Part shown: piece by piece, positions 20,711 through 34,789 of the stretch
How the letters are laid out: each line of letters starts with the position of its first letter
Numbering within the stretch: the stretch's first letter is position 1
Origin: Corynebacterium sp. MSK008
GTDB taxonomy: Bacteria > Actinomycetota > Actinomycetes > Mycobacteriales > Mycobacteriaceae
Direction: 5' to 3'
Assembly (NCBI RefSeq): GCF_030232585.1
Contig: NZ_JASPJX010000006.1
Coordinates: 1 to 64,000 of the forward strand
DNA: 64,000 nt
Notes under the pieces: model-generated
What the model was told of the DNA's origin: nothing
Databases searched by the model: none
What the model saw: the letters and a program-made list of their open reading frames with translations, nothing else
Program-made: the position numbers and the translations under genes

Positions 20711-21874
20711 ATGAACGCCTCCGGTGTTCCGCTGCGTGAGCTGGGCCTTGTCCTGCTCGTGGCGGCCGCAATCACGTACCTGGCCACAGGGCCGGTGCGT
20801 TCCATGCTCGTGCGCACAGGCAGGGTGGCGGAGATCCGCCAGCGCGACGTGCACACGCAGCCGACGCCGTCGTTAGGCGGACTGGCGATGTTCACCGGGT
20901 TCTTGGCGGCCTACGCGCTCGCGCAGCAGCTGCCGGCGCTGACCCGCGGCTTCGCGCCCGTCACGCCGGAGATGACTGCGGTGCTGGTGGGTGGGCTCGC
21001 CATCGTGTTGGTCGGCGTGGTGGACGACTTGTACGAGCTGCGCGCGCTGACCAAGCTGATCGGCCAGTTCGCGGCCGCGATCATCATGACGGCGCTGGGC
21101 ATTGTTTTCACCGTGTTTTATGTGCCGTTCGGGGAGGGCACCACGCTCATCCTGGATCAAGTCCAGGGCATGGTCTTGAGCGCGCTGTTTACGGTGCTGC
21201 TCATCAACGCCGTGAATTTTGTCGACGGCATCGACGGGCTCGCTGCCGGGCTGGGCATGATCGCGGGTTCTGCGATCCTGATCTACTCGCTGGCGGTGCT
21301 GCACGACCAGGGCGGCGCGGTCTCCGCCTACCCGCCGGCGATCATCTGCGCCATCCTGGTGGGCATCTGCGCGGGATTTTTGCCCCACAACTTCGAACCA
21401 GCGCGCATCTTCATGGGCGACTCCGGAGCGATGCTGATTGGACTGCTGCTCGCCGCGGCGTCGATCTCCGCGTCCGGCAAGATCAACATGTCGCTGTACG
21501 GTGCGGCGGACCTGGTGGCGCTGGTCAGCCCCATTATCGTGGTGTTGGCGGCGATCGCGCTGCCGGTACTTGACCTGGTGTGGGCGGTGATCCGCCGCAC
21601 GGCGAGGGGGCAGAGCCCGTTTGCTGCGGACGCCGGGCACATCCACCACCGCCTACTGCGGCTCGGGCACACGCACCGCCGCACCGTGCTGGTGCTCTAC
21701 ATGTGGGTCTCCGCCGTCGCGTTCGGGGCGGTGAGCTTCTCCGTGGTGCCGTTTAAGATCGCGGCGTCGCTGAGCGTGGCTGCGCTTCTGGTTGCGTTCT
21801 TGCTCACGCTGGTGCCCTTGGCCAAGGGGAAAATCGGTCCGGCAGGTAGGATGAGCCAGCGTGAAACCGCTTGA
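20711..21874 (+). CDS. wecA: Polyprenyl-phosphate GlcNAc-1-phosphate transferase (WecA/Rfe type)
   Basis: A 387-aa integral membrane enzyme of the MraY/WecA superfamily with about 11 membrane segments. It should transfer GlcNAc-1-phosphate from UDP-GlcNAc to decaprenyl phosphate, which in corynebacteria starts the linker between peptidoglycan and arabinogalactan. Seen: VDDLYEL (the DD motif), NFVDGIDGLAAG, FMGDSGAM and the cytoplasmic histidine motif AGHIHHRLL. GGAGGA lies just upstream of the ATG. Its 3' end overlaps the next gene by 14 nt. Confidence 0.93.
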   Translation: MNASGVPLRELGLVLLVAAAITYLATGPVRSMLVRTGRVAEIRQRDVHTQPTPSLGGLAMFTGFLAAYALAQQLPALTRGFAPVTPEMTAVLVGGLAIVLVGVVDDLYELRALTKLIGQFAAAIIMTALGIVFTVFYVPFGEGTTLILDQVQGMVLSALFTVLLINAVNFVDGIDGLAAGLGMIAGSAILIYSLAVLHDQGGAVSAYPPAIICAILVGICAGFLPHNFEPARIFMGDSGAMLIGLLLAAASISASGKINMSLYGAADLVALVSPIIVVLAAIALPVLDLVWAVIRRTARGQSPFAADAGHIHHRLLRLGHTHRRTVLVLYMWVSAVAFGAVSFSVVPFKIAASLSVAALLVAFLLTLVPLAKGKIGPAGRMSQRETA

Positions 21875-22292
21875 AGTCAACGACGCAAACGTGATGTCTG
21901 ACCACCGCCGCCCGCTCGTGCGGGCGCTGAAGGTCGCTGGCTGGGCGCTTGTGGTGCTCGCAATCGTCTCGCTGATGGCGTGGGGCGCCGCCCGTGAACT
22001 GCCCGGCATCTGGGCCGTATTGATGGGCGTGGCTGTCGGCGGCGGCTTCGTATTGCTGACCGCCGTCAGCGTGCTCGCGACATCGAACTCGTCGCCGAAC
22101 ACAACCATGGCGGTCGTGCTCGGCGGCTGGCTGCTCAAGATGGGCGTGCTTGTGCTGTTTTTGCTGTGGATCCGCGGCTACGATTTCTACGACCACAAGG
22201 CATTCGGCTTTACGACGATCGCGGCCCTCGTGGTTGCGCTGGCTGCCGAAGCATGGGGCACGATCACCACCCGCACCACCTACCTGGACTAG
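21861..22292 (+). CDS. AtpI-like small membrane protein upstream of the ATP synthase operon
   Basis: A 143-aa protein with about four hydrophobic segments, in the position usually taken by AtpI ahead of atpB. AtpI-type proteins help assemble the c-ring. The sequence is divergent, so the role is inferred mainly from position and topology. The GTG start at 21861 is supported by TAGGAT (21847-21852) ending 8 nt upstream, inside wecA, with no ribosome-binding site: a probable leaderless start. An ATG eleven codons downstream is an alternative. Confidence 0.7.
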   Translation: MKPLEVNDANVMSDHRRPLVRALKVAGWALVVLAIVSLMAWGAARELPGIWAVLMGVAVGGGFVLLTAVSVLATSNSSPNTTMAVVLGGWLLKMGVLVLFLLWIRGYDFYDHKAFGFTTIAALVVALAAEAWGTITTRTTYLD

Positions 22293-22647
22293 GGGTAGAA
22301 GCAACCTGTGACAGACCTAACAACTACGCGAAAACGCGTCGTAGCTGGGTAGTTGCTGGTTTTGGGGGGCTGGGGTGGCGAGTTGGGGGGATAACTGCAC
22401 AGGTAAAACCTACTTTGCGTGGATGGCCTGTTAGGATTACCGCTGGGTTTGTTCCGAGTCGATATCAACCCTCGTAAGCAGGGGAAACCGGCGCAAGAAC
22501 GACATCCCCTGCCCCCGCGGAAGCAGATGTGCGACGGAGTCCGCCGCGGAGGCAGTCTTTGTTGAAGACGTCCATCGCACCGCGCACCGAGTGCATCGGA
22601 GCGCGGCCCGAGAACGGGAGAGAACGCTGAGCGTTACAACTTTGGCC
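22293..22647 (+). promoter_or_regulatory. atp operon promoter and leader region
   Basis: 355 bp without a gene. At 22321-22355 CAACTAC pairs with GTAGTTG (7 bp), enclosing an internal CGCG-AAAA-CGCG hairpin, and TTTT follows at 22360-22363; this may terminate the upstream transcript. A G-rich stretch follows (G6 at 22364-22369, G4 at 22372-22375, G6 at 22385-22390). TAGGAT near 22431 is a plausible -10 for the atp operon and would leave a leader of about 200 nt before atpB. No riboswitch class was recognised in the leader. Confidence 0.5.
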
Positions 22648-23442
22648 ATGAAGGGTGAATTCCACGCACCTTCGCTTGGTCCAGAATTTTTCCCGGGGCA
22701 GACGTACGGCCAGCTCATTGGCGAAGACTTCGCTAATGGGTGGTTCGCACTCGATCGCATCATGCTCGTCCGCCTCTTCATGGCGGCGATTTTGGTGCTC
22801 CTCTTTGTTATTGCCTTCCGGAACCCGAAGCTGGTTCCCAAGGGCCTGCAGAATGTCGCCGAGATCGGTGTCGATTTCGTCCGCGTGCACATCGCGGAGG
22901 ACACGCTGGGGAAGAAGGACGGCAAGCGCTTCCTGCCGCTGCTGTGCACCATCTTCTTCACCACGCTGTTCATGAACGTCGCAACGATCATCCCGGGGCT
23001 GAACATCTCGCCTAACGCGCGTATCGGCATGCCGATCGTCATGGCGGTTGCGGCCTACATTGCGATGATCTACGCCGGCGTGAAGCGCTACGGCATCGCA
23101 TACTTCAAGCACTCGACCGTGATCCCCGGCCTTCCGCCGCTGCTCCACCTCCTGGTGGTGCCGATCGAGTTCTTCTCGACGTTTATTCTGCGTCCGGTCA
23201 CCCTGGCGCTTCGTCTTATGGCGAACTTCCTGGCTGGCCACATCATTCTCGTCCTGCTGTACTCCGCCACGAACTTCTTCTTCTGGCAGCTGAACGCATG
23301 GACGGCAGTGAGTGGCCTGACCCTCATCGCAGCGCTGCTGTTCACCGCATACGAGTTGATCATCATCTTCCTGCAGGCGTACATCTTCGCCCTGCTGACT
23401 GCGGTGTACATCGAGCTGTCGCTGCACGCGGATGCGCACTAA
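22648..23442 (+). CDS. atpB: ATP synthase subunit a
   Basis: A 264-aa membrane subunit of the Fo proton channel. The essential arginine lies in the LRLMANFLAGH motif of the fourth conserved helix, next to the c-ring. The ATG at 22648 matches the MKGEFHAP-type N-terminus that I recall for corynebacterial AtpB. It has no ribosome-binding site at a normal distance, while GGGAGAG lies 21-27 nt upstream; a TTG two codons earlier, or a start near 22627, would be better placed for translation. The start is therefore uncertain. First of eight consecutive Fo-F1 genes. Confidence 0.92.
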   Translation: MKGEFHAPSLGPEFFPGQTYGQLIGEDFANGWFALDRIMLVRLFMAAILVLLFVIAFRNPKLVPKGLQNVAEIGVDFVRVHIAEDTLGKKDGKRFLPLLCTIFFTTLFMNVATIIPGLNISPNARIGMPIVMAVAAYIAMIYAGVKRYGIAYFKHSTVIPGLPPLLHLLVVPIEFFSTFILRPVTLALRLMANFLAGHIILVLLYSATNFFFWQLNAWTAVSGLTLIAALLFTAYELIIIFLQAYIFALLTAVYIELSLHADAH

Positions 23443-23521
23443 CAAAGCGCGACCACACGGCCAACTGAATAACCCCACCATCTGTCACTCGCTCACCCGC
23501 ACCCCGCGGGAGGGCACCTAG

Positions 23522-23785
<264 letters not shown>

Positions 23786-23831
23786 AAACACGAACGAGTA
23801 ACCCGTACATTTTTTAGATCAGGAGCAACCA

Positions 23832-24404
23832 ATGACTAACGTCACTGCATTCCTCGCTGCCGCAGAGGGCAGCGAGAAGCTGCCGCTGGAGAATGAACCT
23901 TCCATTCTTCTGCCGGCCGCCTACGACGTGGTTTGGTCTCTTGTCGTTTTCATCATCGTCGGCCTACTTTTTGCGAAGTACGTCATTCCGAAGTTCCAGG
24001 AAGTGCTGGCGGAGCGCGAAGACCGAATCAAGGGTGGCATCGAGCGTGCTGAGGTCGCCCAAAAGGAAGCTAAGGCTGCCCTGGAGAAGAACAACGCCGA
24101 GCTTGCGGAGGCGCGCCACGAGGCCGCTGAGATCCGTGAAGCCGCCCGCGCCCGCGGCAAGGAAATCGAGGCTGAGTCCCGTGCCCGCGCCGAGGAAGAG
24201 GCCCGCCGCATCATCGAGTCCGGTGAGAAGCAGCTTCAGGCTTCCCGCGAGCAGGTTGTCGCTGAGCTGCGCAACGAGATGGGCCAGAACTCCATCTCGC
24301 TGGCTGAGCGTCTGCTGGGCACCGAGCTGTCGGATTCGACCCGCCGCTCGAACACGATCGACGAGTTCCTGAGCGAGCTCGACCGCGTGTCGACGAGGAA
24401 GTAG
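23832..24404 (+). CDS. atpF: ATP synthase subunit b
   Basis: A 190-aa peripheral-stalk subunit. It has one N-terminal membrane helix (about residues 32-54) followed by a long charged coiled coil rich in Glu, Ala and Arg, the standard b-subunit layout. It links subunit a to the F1 head through delta. AGGAGCAACC precedes the ATG, and atpH starts 5 bp after its stop. Confidence 0.95.
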   Translation: MTNVTAFLAAAEGSEKLPLENEPSILLPAAYDVVWSLVVFIIVGLLFAKYVIPKFQEVLAEREDRIKGGIERAEVAQKEAKAALEKNNAELAEARHEAAEIREAARARGKEIEAESRARAEEEARRIIESGEKQLQASREQVVAELRNEMGQNSISLAERLLGTELSDSTRRSNTIDEFLSELDRVSTRK

Positions 24405-24409
24405 GCGAG

Positions 24410-25243
24410 ATGAAGGCAGCTAGTCGCGAAGCACAGTCGCACGTTACGGACACGCTCGATGAGCTGGTCCGGAACGCCGACAATTCCGTCGCCGTGGCTG
24501 CGCAGATCGGTACTGAGCTGTTCCTCACCGTGGACCAGCTCGACACCGAGCGCGCGCTGCGTATCGCCGTGGCCGACACGTCGCTTGAGTCCTCGCAGCG
24601 CGAGGGCATCATCCGCGACGTCTTCGGCAATAAGGTTGCGGAGCCCACCTTGAACATCCTCACCGCTGCGGCGCAGCAGGAGTGGTCGACCCCGCGCGAG
24701 TTCCGCGCCGGTCTGATCAACCTCGGCCGTCGCGCGCTGGAGCTGGGTGCCAAGGAACAGGGCCAGCTGGAGCAGGTGGAAAACGAGCTGTACCAGCTCT
24801 CCACGCTGCTCGAGGGGGAGAAGGAGCTGACCCAGCTGCTCTCCGACCGCACCGCAACCCCGGCGCAGAAGCGCGGACTGTTGGCTAGCGTGATTTACGG
24901 CAAGGTGACGATGTTCACCGAGGCACTGGCATTGCAGGTTATCGGCCGCCCCCACCACAACCCCGTCGACGACTTGGCCGAGCTGGCCGCGGGCGTTGCG
25001 GAGCTGCGTGGCAAGGCTGTCGCACGCGTGAAGGCCGCTGAGGCACTCAGTGACACCCAGCGCGATGCACTGGCCCGCAAGCTGGAGCAGATTTACGGTC
25101 GCGAGATGGCCATCCACTCTGAGGTTGACCCCAGCCTCCTCGGCGGAATGGTTGTCCGTGTGGGCGATGAGGTCATCGACGGTTCGACGCGCGGGAAGAT
25201 CACCCGCCTGCGCACCGACATGGCGGCCCAGGCGACCAAATAG
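24410..25243 (+). CDS. atpH: ATP synthase subunit delta
   Basis: A 277-aa delta (OSCP) subunit linking the b stalk to the top of the alpha-beta hexamer. It is about 100 residues longer than the E. coli protein. The extra N-terminal part fits the long actinobacterial delta. The C-terminal [23 protein letters not shown] signature of the family is clear near residues 243-266. Confidence 0.94.
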   Translation: MKAASREAQSHVTDTLDELVRNADNSVAVAAQIGTELFLTVDQLDTERALRIAVADTSLESSQREGIIRDVFGNKVAEPTLNILTAAAQQEWSTPREFRAGLINLGRRALELGAKEQGQLEQVENELYQLSTLLEGEKELTQLLSDRTATPAQKRGLLASVIYGKVTMFTEALALQVIGRPHHNPVDDLAELAAGVAELRGKAVARVKAAEALSDTQRDALARKLEQIYGREMAIHSEVDPSLLGGMVVRVGDEVIDGSTRGKITRLRTDMAAQATK

Positions 25244-25284
25244 AAAACAACATGCTGGAAGAAACTACCGAGAGCAGGAAGAAC

Positions 25285-26916
25285 ATGGCGGAGCTGACGA
25301 TCTCCTCCGATGAGATCCGTAGCGCGATAGCGAACTACACCTCGAGCTACTCCGCGGAGGCCTCCCGTGAGGAGGTCGGCGTGGTGACTTCGGCTGCAGA
25401 TGGTATTGCCCAGGTTTCCGGGCTGCCAGGTTGCATGACGAATGAGCTGCTCGAGTTCCCGAACGGCGTCATTGGCGTCGCACAGAACCTCGAGACCGAC
25501 TCCATCGGTGTCGTGGTGCTGGGTAATTTTGAGACCCTTTCCGAGGGCGACGAAGTCAAGCGGACGGGCGAGGTTCTCTCGATCCCGGTCGGCGAGAACT
25601 TCCTCGGCCGCGTGATCAACCCCCTGGGCCAGCCGATTGACGGCCTGGGCCCCATCGAGTCCAACGAAGAGCGCGCCCTGGAGCTCCAGGCCGCAGGCGT
25701 TCTCGACCGCCAGCCGGTCGAGGAGCCGCTGCAGACCGGCATGAAGGCGATCGACGCCATGACCCCGATCGGCCGTGGCCAGCGCCAGCTCATCATTGGC
25801 GACCGCAAGACCGGCAAGACCGCGGTCTGCATCGACACCATCCTCAACCAGAAAGAGTTCTGGGAGACCGGTGACCCGTCGAAGCAGGTGCGCTGCATTT
25901 ACGTCGCCGTCGGCCAGAAGGGCTCCACCATTGCTGGTGTGCGCCAGACTTTGGAGGAGGCCGGTGCGCTGGAGTACACCACTATCGTGGCGGCTCCGGC
26001 ATCCGACTCCGCTGGCTTCAAGTGGCTGGCACCGTTCTCCGGTGCGGCCCTGGGCCAGCACTGGATGTACCAGGGCAAGCACGTCCTGGTGATCTACGAT
26101 GACCTGACCAAGCAGGCTGAGGCCTACCGTGCGATCTCCCTGCTGCTGCGCCGCCCGCCGGGCCGCGAGGCATACCCGGGTGACGTGTTCTACCTGCACT
26201 CCCGTCTGCTGGAGCGTGCCGCCAAGCTCAACGATGAGCTCGGCGCAGGCTCCCTGACCGCGCTGCCGATCATCGAGACGAAGGCGAACGACGTGGGCGC
26301 CTTCATCCCGACCAACGTCATCTCGATTACCGACGGCCAGGTCTTCCTGCAGTCCGACCTCTTCAACCAGGGCGTGCGCCCGGCTATCGACGTGGGCATT
26401 TCCGTGTCCCGTGTCGGTGGCGCCGCACAGACCAAGGGCATGAAGAAGGTTGCCGGTAACCTCCGTCTGGACCTCGCCGCATACCGCGACCTGGAGGCCT
26501 TCGCGGCCTTCGCGTCCGACCTCGACGCCGCTTCCAAGAAGCAGCTCGAGCGTGGCCAGCGTCTGGTGGAGCTGCTGAAGCAGTCCGAGCACGCGCCGCA
26601 GCCCGTTGAGTACCAGATCATCTCGATCTGGTCCGCAAACGAGGGCGTTTTCGACGTCGTTCCCGTCGAGGACGTCCGCCGCTACGAGGCAGAGCTGCAC
26701 GAGGCCATCCGCGCCAACGCTCCGCAGGTCTACGACCAGATTGCGGGCGGCAAGCAGCTTGACGACGACTCGAAGGCCGCGATCCTGCGCGTCAACGAGG
26801 ACCTGGAGCGCAACTTCCAGGCTTCCTCCGGCGAGCGCATCGTCCGCGAGGCCGAGGCAGAGCCGCTCGACTCCAAGCAGGTGGCCAAGAACCAGCTCAA
26901 CGTCAGCCGCTCCTAG
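25285..26916 (+). CDS. atpA: ATP synthase subunit alpha
   Basis: A 543-aa F1 alpha subunit carrying the non-catalytic nucleotide sites. Walker A is GDRKTGKT (172-179). The start at 25285 ([10 protein letters not shown]) is preferred over one 11 codons upstream because AGGAAG lies just before it and the N-terminus matches the family. The long C-terminal tail after the helical domain is usual in actinobacteria. Confidence 0.97.
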   Translation: MAELTISSDEIRSAIANYTSSYSAEASREEVGVVTSAADGIAQVSGLPGCMTNELLEFPNGVIGVAQNLETDSIGVVVLGNFETLSEGDEVKRTGEVLSIPVGENFLGRVINPLGQPIDGLGPIESNEERALELQAAGVLDRQPVEEPLQTGMKAIDAMTPIGRGQRQLIIGDRKTGKTAVCIDTILNQKEFWETGDPSKQVRCIYVAVGQKGSTIAGVRQTLEEAGALEYTTIVAAPASDSAGFKWLAPFSGAALGQHWMYQGKHVLVIYDDLTKQAEAYRAISLLLRRPPGREAYPGDVFYLHSRLLERAAKLNDELGAGSLTALPIIETKANDVGAFIPTNVISITDGQVFLQSDLFNQGVRPAIDVGISVSRVGGAAQTKGMKKVAGNLRLDLAAYRDLEAFAAFASDLDAASKKQLERGQRLVELLKQSEHAPQPVEYQIISIWSANEGVFDVVPVEDVRRYEAELHEAIRANAPQVYDQIAGGKQLDDDSKAAILRVNEDLERNFQASSGERIVREAEAEPLDSKQVAKNQLNVSRS

Positions 26917-26967
26917 ACCGCGTGAAACGCGACTAGGACTACTACTTAAAGGAAGGGAGGAAACACC

Positions 26968-27936
26968 ATGGCAACGCTTCGCGAATTGCGCGACCGCATC
27001 AGGTCCGTCAACTCAACGAAGAAGATCACGAAGGCCCAGGAGCTGATCGCCACCGCGCAGATCACCAAGGCCCAGCAGCGCGTCGAGGCGGCTAAGCCGT
27101 ACGCCGACGAGCTGAAAGACGTCATGGAACGCCTCGCGTCCGCGAGCTCCCTGGCCCACCCCATGCTCCACGAGCGTGAGAACGGCCGGGTCGCGGCAAT
27201 CCTCGTGGTCACCTCTGACCGCGGTATGGCCGGCGGTTACAACCACAACGTCCTGAAGAAGGCGGCGCAGCTGGAGCGCATGCTCACCGATGCCGGGTAC
27301 GAGGTAGTCCGCTACGTCACCGGCAACAAGGGTGTCACGCACTTCAGGTTCCGCGACATGGACGTTGAGGGTTCTTGGACCGGGTTCTCGCAGCAGCCGT
27401 CGTGGGAAGACACCCACGGCGTGCGCCACCAGATCATCGACGGCTACATGGCAGGCTCCGAAGGCTCGGTGCCGCTGCGCGTCGACGGTGCCGAAGGTGG
27501 TTCCGTGCGCGGCTTCGATGTCGTGCATGTTGTCTACACCGAGTTCGTCTCCATGCTGTCGCAGGAGGCGCGGGTCACCCAGCTTCTGCCGATTGAGCCG
27601 GTGCTGGAGGAGTTCAAGTACGAGCAGCAGGACATGCTGACTACGTCCGGCGATGTGCGTCCGGACATGAACTTCGAACCCGACGCTGACACGCTGATGG
27701 AAGAACTGCTTCCGGTGTATGTCTCTAGGTTGCTCTACTCGATCTTCCTGGAGTCCGCTGCAGCGGAGTCGGCATCGCGCCGTACGGCTATGAAGAACGC
27801 GACGGATAACGCTACGGAGCTGGCTAACGACCTGTCCCGTGAAGCTAACCAAGCCCGTCAGGCAAAGATCACCCAGGAAATCACCGAGATTATCGGCGGC
27901 GCTGGCGCGCTGTCCGGTAGTGGAGAAAGTGACTAA
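26968..27936 (+). CDS. atpG: ATP synthase subunit gamma
   Basis: A 322-aa central rotor shaft. The N-terminal LRDRIRSVNSTKKITKAQE coiled coil and the C-terminal ATDNATELANDLSREANQARQAKIT helix form the shaft, and VVTSDRGMAGGYN is the conserved Rossmann-like block. GGAAGGGAGG lies upstream of the ATG. It is slightly longer than the E. coli protein because of an insertion in the middle domain. Confidence 0.96.
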   Translation: MATLRELRDRIRSVNSTKKITKAQELIATAQITKAQQRVEAAKPYADELKDVMERLASASSLAHPMLHERENGRVAAILVVTSDRGMAGGYNHNVLKKAAQLERMLTDAGYEVVRYVTGNKGVTHFRFRDMDVEGSWTGFSQQPSWEDTHGVRHQIIDGYMAGSEGSVPLRVDGAEGGSVRGFDVVHVVYTEFVSMLSQEARVTQLLPIEPVLEEFKYEQQDMLTTSGDVRPDMNFEPDADTLMEELLPVYVSRLLYSIFLESAAAESASRRTAMKNATDNATELANDLSREANQARQAKITQEITEIIGGAGALSGSGESD

Positions 27937-29451
<1,515 letters not shown>

Positions 29452-29462
29452 GAGGGTAGAAC

Positions 29463-29831
29463 ATGGCTGAACTTACCGCTCAACTGGTCGCGGTTGACCG
29501 CATGCTCTGGAAAGGCCAGGCAAGCATTGTCACCGCCCAGACCACGGAGGGTGAGATCGGCATCCTTCCTGGCCACGAGCCGCTCCTTGGCCAGCTCAAG
29601 GACAACGGTGTGGTGACCATCCGCCCGACCGACGGCGAGCGCATCGTCGCCGCCGTTCAGGGTGGCTTCCTGTCCGTTGTGGGCGAGAAGGTGACCATCC
29701 TGGCCGACTACGCCGTTTTCGCCTCCGAGGTCGACACCGCCGACGCGGAGTCGCACCTCCACGACGAAGATCGCGTTGTCAAGGCTCGCTCCGAGGCGGA
29801 GCTCGCCGCGGTTCGCCGCTTGAACCAGTAA
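29463..29831 (+). CDS. atpC: ATP synthase subunit epsilon
   Basis: A 122-aa rotor subunit that couples gamma to the c-ring and can inhibit ATP hydrolysis. The N-terminal beta-sandwich is complete ([13 protein letters not shown]). The C-terminal helical part is reduced to about one helix, shorter than in E. coli, as seen in other actinobacteria. Last gene of the operon; a strong hairpin follows at 29870. Confidence 0.95.
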   Translation: MAELTAQLVAVDRMLWKGQASIVTAQTTEGEIGILPGHEPLLGQLKDNGVVTIRPTDGERIVAAVQGGFLSVVGEKVTILADYAVFASEVDTADAESHLHDEDRVVKARSEAELAAVRRLNQ

Positions 29832-29869
29832 CTGGTCTGGAAGGCATAGACGCCGACCGCCACGAATGC

Positions 29870-29903
29870 ACCCCTTCCCGGGAAACCGGGAGGGGGTGTT
29901 TCG
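29870..29903 (+). terminator. Terminator of the atp operon
   Basis: A 12-bp stem (29870-29881 with 29886-29897, one G-T pair) closes a GAAA tetraloop and is followed by GTTTCG. It lies 38 bp after the atpC stop. The short T-tract is modest but the stem is very stable. Confidence 0.85.
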
Positions 29904-29965
29904 CATTTGTGCGATATGATCACTGGCAAATGTCTATCCAGCGTGGTCGAGGAGGTTGGGCCGGG

Positions 29966-30445
29966 ATGATGGTCGTAGCAGTAATTGCAGCGCTTGTCCT
30001 GGTTGTTCTCGCCGCGGCTGCTGGCTGGCGCTTCGCTATGGTGCGCAACTCCGGCGCCCGGGCCATGATGCGCGAGCTGCCGGCGCAGGGCATCCACGGC
30101 TGGCGCCACGGCGTGCTGCGCTACGACGGGGAGCGGCTGCTGTTTTTCAAGCTGCGATCTCTCACGTTTCACCATGATGTGGAGCTGGATCGCCGCGGGG
30201 TGGAATTCGAGGGCTTCAGGGACGTGACCGAGGGTGAACGTGAGTTCATGCCCGAGATCGGTCACGTCCTTCGCTTTACCGGCCCCCAGGGGGACTTCGA
30301 GTTCGCGGCTGACCGCCACACGGAGATGGGGCTGGTGTCGTGGGTGGAGGCGGCTCCGGATGTGCGCAAGGAGCGTATCGACGTGCATTCGCTGGCCCAA
30401 CGCGCGCAGCGCGAGTCGGCGCAGCGCAATGCAAACGAGCGCTAA
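29966..30445 (+). CDS. DUF2550 family membrane protein
   Basis: A 159-aa protein with one N-terminal membrane helix and a soluble domain containing [21 protein letters not shown], typical of DUF2550 proteins found after atpC in actinobacteria. The function is unknown. The ATG at 29966 is 10 nt after AGGAGG (29951-29956). An ATG at 29930 preceded by TATGAT (29915-29920) is an alternative, and that hexamer is probably the -10 element in either case. Confidence 0.8.
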   Translation: MMVVAVIAALVLVVLAAAAGWRFAMVRNSGARAMMRELPAQGIHGWRHGVLRYDGERLLFFKLRSLTFHHDVELDRRGVEFEGFRDVTEGEREFMPEIGHVLRFTGPQGDFEFAADRHTEMGLVSWVEAAPDVRKERIDVHSLAQRAQRESAQRNANER

Positions 30446-30467
30446 GCCCGGCTGTACCCTGACAGGC

Positions 30468-31160
30468 ATGCGTCTTGTCATAGCCCGTTGCTCTGTGGAT
30501 TACGTCGGTCGCCTGGATGCGCACCTGCCGGAGGCGATGCGCCTGATCTTGGTCAAGGCGGACGGGTCGGTGTCGATCCACGCGGACGACCGCGCCTACA
30601 AGCCGCTGAACTGGATGACGCCGCCGTGTACCACGCGCGTGGAGCAGGTGGTGGACGTGGACGGCGAAGATACCGGCGAAGAGTTGTGGATCGTGGAGAA
30701 TCCGAAGGGGGAGCAGCTGCGCATCACCGTCTCCGAGGTGCTGCTGGATGAGACGAAGGAGCTCGGCCAGGACCCCGGCCTGGTCAAGGACGGCGTGGAG
30801 TCGCACCTGCAGGAGCTTTTGGCGGAGCACATCACCATGCTCGGAGACGGGGTGACCCTGGTGCGCCGCGAGTACCCGACAGCGATCGGGCCGGTGGACA
30901 TCCTGGCGCGAGACCCTCAAGGGGGCACGCTGGCGGTGGAGGTGAAGCGCCGCGGCGGCATCGACGGCGTGGAGCAGCTCAGCCGCTACGTGGAGCTGCT
31001 CAACCGTGACGAGCTGCTGCGCCCGGTGCGCGGCGTGTTCGCCGCCCAGGAGATCAAGCCGCAGGCGCGCACACTCGCGGGCGACCGCGGCTTCGAGTGC
31101 GTGACCCTGGATTACGACGAGCTGCGCGGCATTGAGTCCGCGGAGCTGCGCCTGTTCTGA
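30468..31160 (+). CDS. nucS: Endonuclease NucS (EndoMS), non-canonical mismatch repair
   Basis: A 230-aa mismatch-specific endonuclease that replaces MutS/MutL in many actinobacteria by cutting both strands at mismatches. The PD-(D/E)xK site is visible as D144, E158 and K160 (VDIL...AVEVKRR). The last residues, LRLF, match the beta-clamp-binding tail known in this family. TACCCT (30455-30460) ends 7 nt before the ATG and there is no ribosome-binding site: a probable leaderless mRNA. The stop overlaps the next start by 1 nt. Confidence 0.95.
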   Translation: MRLVIARCSVDYVGRLDAHLPEAMRLILVKADGSVSIHADDRAYKPLNWMTPPCTTRVEQVVDVDGEDTGEELWIVENPKGEQLRITVSEVLLDETKELGQDPGLVKDGVESHLQELLAEHITMLGDGVTLVRREYPTAIGPVDILARDPQGGTLAVEVKRRGGIDGVEQLSRYVELLNRDELLRPVRGVFAAQEIKPQARTLAGDRGFECVTLDYDELRGIESAELRLF

Positions 31161-31447
31161 TGCCGCGCAGGAATCGTCGCCGGAGCCAGGCGCCGCGATA
31201 CGTGCTACCTAAAGACGGCTCCACGTTTATCGGCACGCAGGAGATGGAGGGGCCGGGCTGGACCAACGGGGAGATTTTCAAGGTCCGCCAGATTGGGTCG
31301 GCTGCCGCGACGAAGTACTACATCTGCCCGGGCTGCAACCAGAACATCCCGCCCGGGGTGGCGCATGTGGTTGCGTGGCCGCGCGATACGGGCCGGGGTG
31401 CGGACGACCGGCGGCACTGGCACAAGCACTGCTGGCAGCGGCGCTAG
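31160..31447 (+). CDS. Small conserved protein with zinc-ribbon-like cysteines
   Basis: A 95-aa basic protein. CPGC (about residues 53-56) and a later HWHKHC near the C-terminus could bind one zinc ion. Homologues are often labelled ATP/GTP-binding protein, but no nucleotide-binding motif is visible. The ATG overlaps the nucS stop (TGATG), so the two are translationally coupled; a link to DNA repair is possible but unproven. Confidence 0.75.
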   Translation: MPRRNRRRSQAPRYVLPKDGSTFIGTQEMEGPGWTNGEIFKVRQIGSAAATKYYICPGCNQNIPPGVAHVVAWPRDTGRGADDRRHWHKHCWQRR

Positions 31448-31457
31448 TATTGGCCGC

Positions 31458-31760
31458 ATGATTGCAGCGTTTTCTGTGGCACCGACTATGACCAACAACT
31501 CCAACGCGGAAATGTCCGACGTTGTCGCAAGGGCGGTGAAGGTGGTCCGCGAGTCGGGCCTGCCGCACGAGACCACGGCGATGTTCACCACCATCGAGGG
31601 GGAGTGGGACGAGGTCATGGACGTGATCAAGCGCGCCACGCAGGCGGTGGAGGAGGTCTCCCCGCGCGTGTCGTTGGTGGTGAAGGCGGATATCCGTCCC
31701 GGCTACGAGAACATGCTGCAGCAGAAAGTTGAATCCCTGAACAAGCACTTGGAGGCGTAA
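31458..31760 (+). CDS. MTH1187-family thiamine-binding protein
   Basis: A 100-aa protein of the YqgV/MTH1187 family of small ferredoxin-like-fold thiamine-binding proteins. Seen: IAAFSVAPT at the N-terminus, then ETTAMFTTIEGEWDEVM and RVSLVVKADIRPG. The ATG follows TAGTAT (31445-31450) by 7 nt, and that hexamer starts in the stop codon of the preceding gene, so a leaderless transcript is likely. The gene downstream starts 1 bp after its stop. Confidence 0.85.
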   Translation: MIAAFSVAPTMTNNSNAEMSDVVARAVKVVRESGLPHETTAMFTTIEGEWDEVMDVIKRATQAVEEVSPRVSLVVKADIRPGYENMLQQKVESLNKHLEA

Positions 31761-31761
31761 C

Positions 31762-32591
31762 ATGACTAATCCGCAGTTCACCGGCGGCGCGATCGACCTG
31801 GGAGCGCTCGCGGACCGCAAGGAATCGGCGCAGTCCGGCTTCGAGCCGTTCATCACGGTCACCGAAGCGAACGTTGAAAAGGACGTTGTCGAGCGCTCCA
31901 TGCAGATCCCCGTGGTGCTGCTCATTGGCACGCCGCGCAGCCCGGATTCGGAGAGCCTGAAGGCGCAGTTTGAAAAGCTTTCGGCGGGCCAGCGCGCGTT
32001 CATGGTCGGCTACGTGGACGCGGATTCCACCCCGCAGGTCGCCCAGGCCATGGGCGTGCGTGTGCTGCCCACCGTGGTCGCGCTCGCGGGTGGGCGCCCG
32101 GTGGCTAACTTCGAGGGCAACCAGCCGGCGGACGAGCTCGAGCAGTGGGTGGGTGCCCTGGTCAGCCAGGTGGGCCCGCAGCTGCAGGGGCTTGCCGACG
32201 ACACCACGCCGGCCGAGGACACCGAGGACCCCCGCCTGGACCGCGCGACGGAGGCGCTCAACGCGGGCGACTTCGACGCCGCCACGGCGGTCTACGACGA
32301 GATCCTCGCGGACGATCCAGCTAACGCCGACATCAAGCAAGCGAAGGCGACTGTCGCTGTGCTCAAGAGGGTGCAGGGGCAGGACGAGCCAGCCGATGAT
32401 GTCGAAAAGCTGCTGTGGCTCGCGGACAAGGAGTTTGTCGCGGGCGACCCGGAGGCGGCCTTCGACCGCCTGCTGGAGCACGTGAAGACCGAGCCGCGCG
32501 CCAAGGAGCGGCTGCTGGAGCTGCTGACGCTGCTCGAGCCGGGCGATGAGCGCGTGATCGCGGCGCGCACCCGGCTGGCCAGCGCGCTGTT

Positions 32592-32595
<4 letters not shown>
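31762..32595 (+). CDS. Thioredoxin-fold/TPR protein (YbbN/CnoX-like)
   Basis: A 277-aa protein with an N-terminal thioredoxin fold (about 25-135) and C-terminal tetratricopeptide-like helices. The usual WCGPC is replaced by TPRSPDSE, so it has no redox-active cysteine pair. The cis-proline region VRVLPTVVAL is kept. This layout matches YbbN-type co-chaperones that hold unfolded proteins for chaperonin. Its stop overlaps the glgB stop in convergent orientation (32592-32595). Confidence 0.85.
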
Positions 32596-34781
<2,186 letters not shown>

Positions 34782-34789
34782 TGGTGTCC

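Noticed and set aside
22364..22390. G-quadruplex upstream of atpB
   Set aside because: Only three G-runs of three or more are separated by loops, so a stable three-tier quadruplex is not clearly supported; kept only as a remark in the leader finding.
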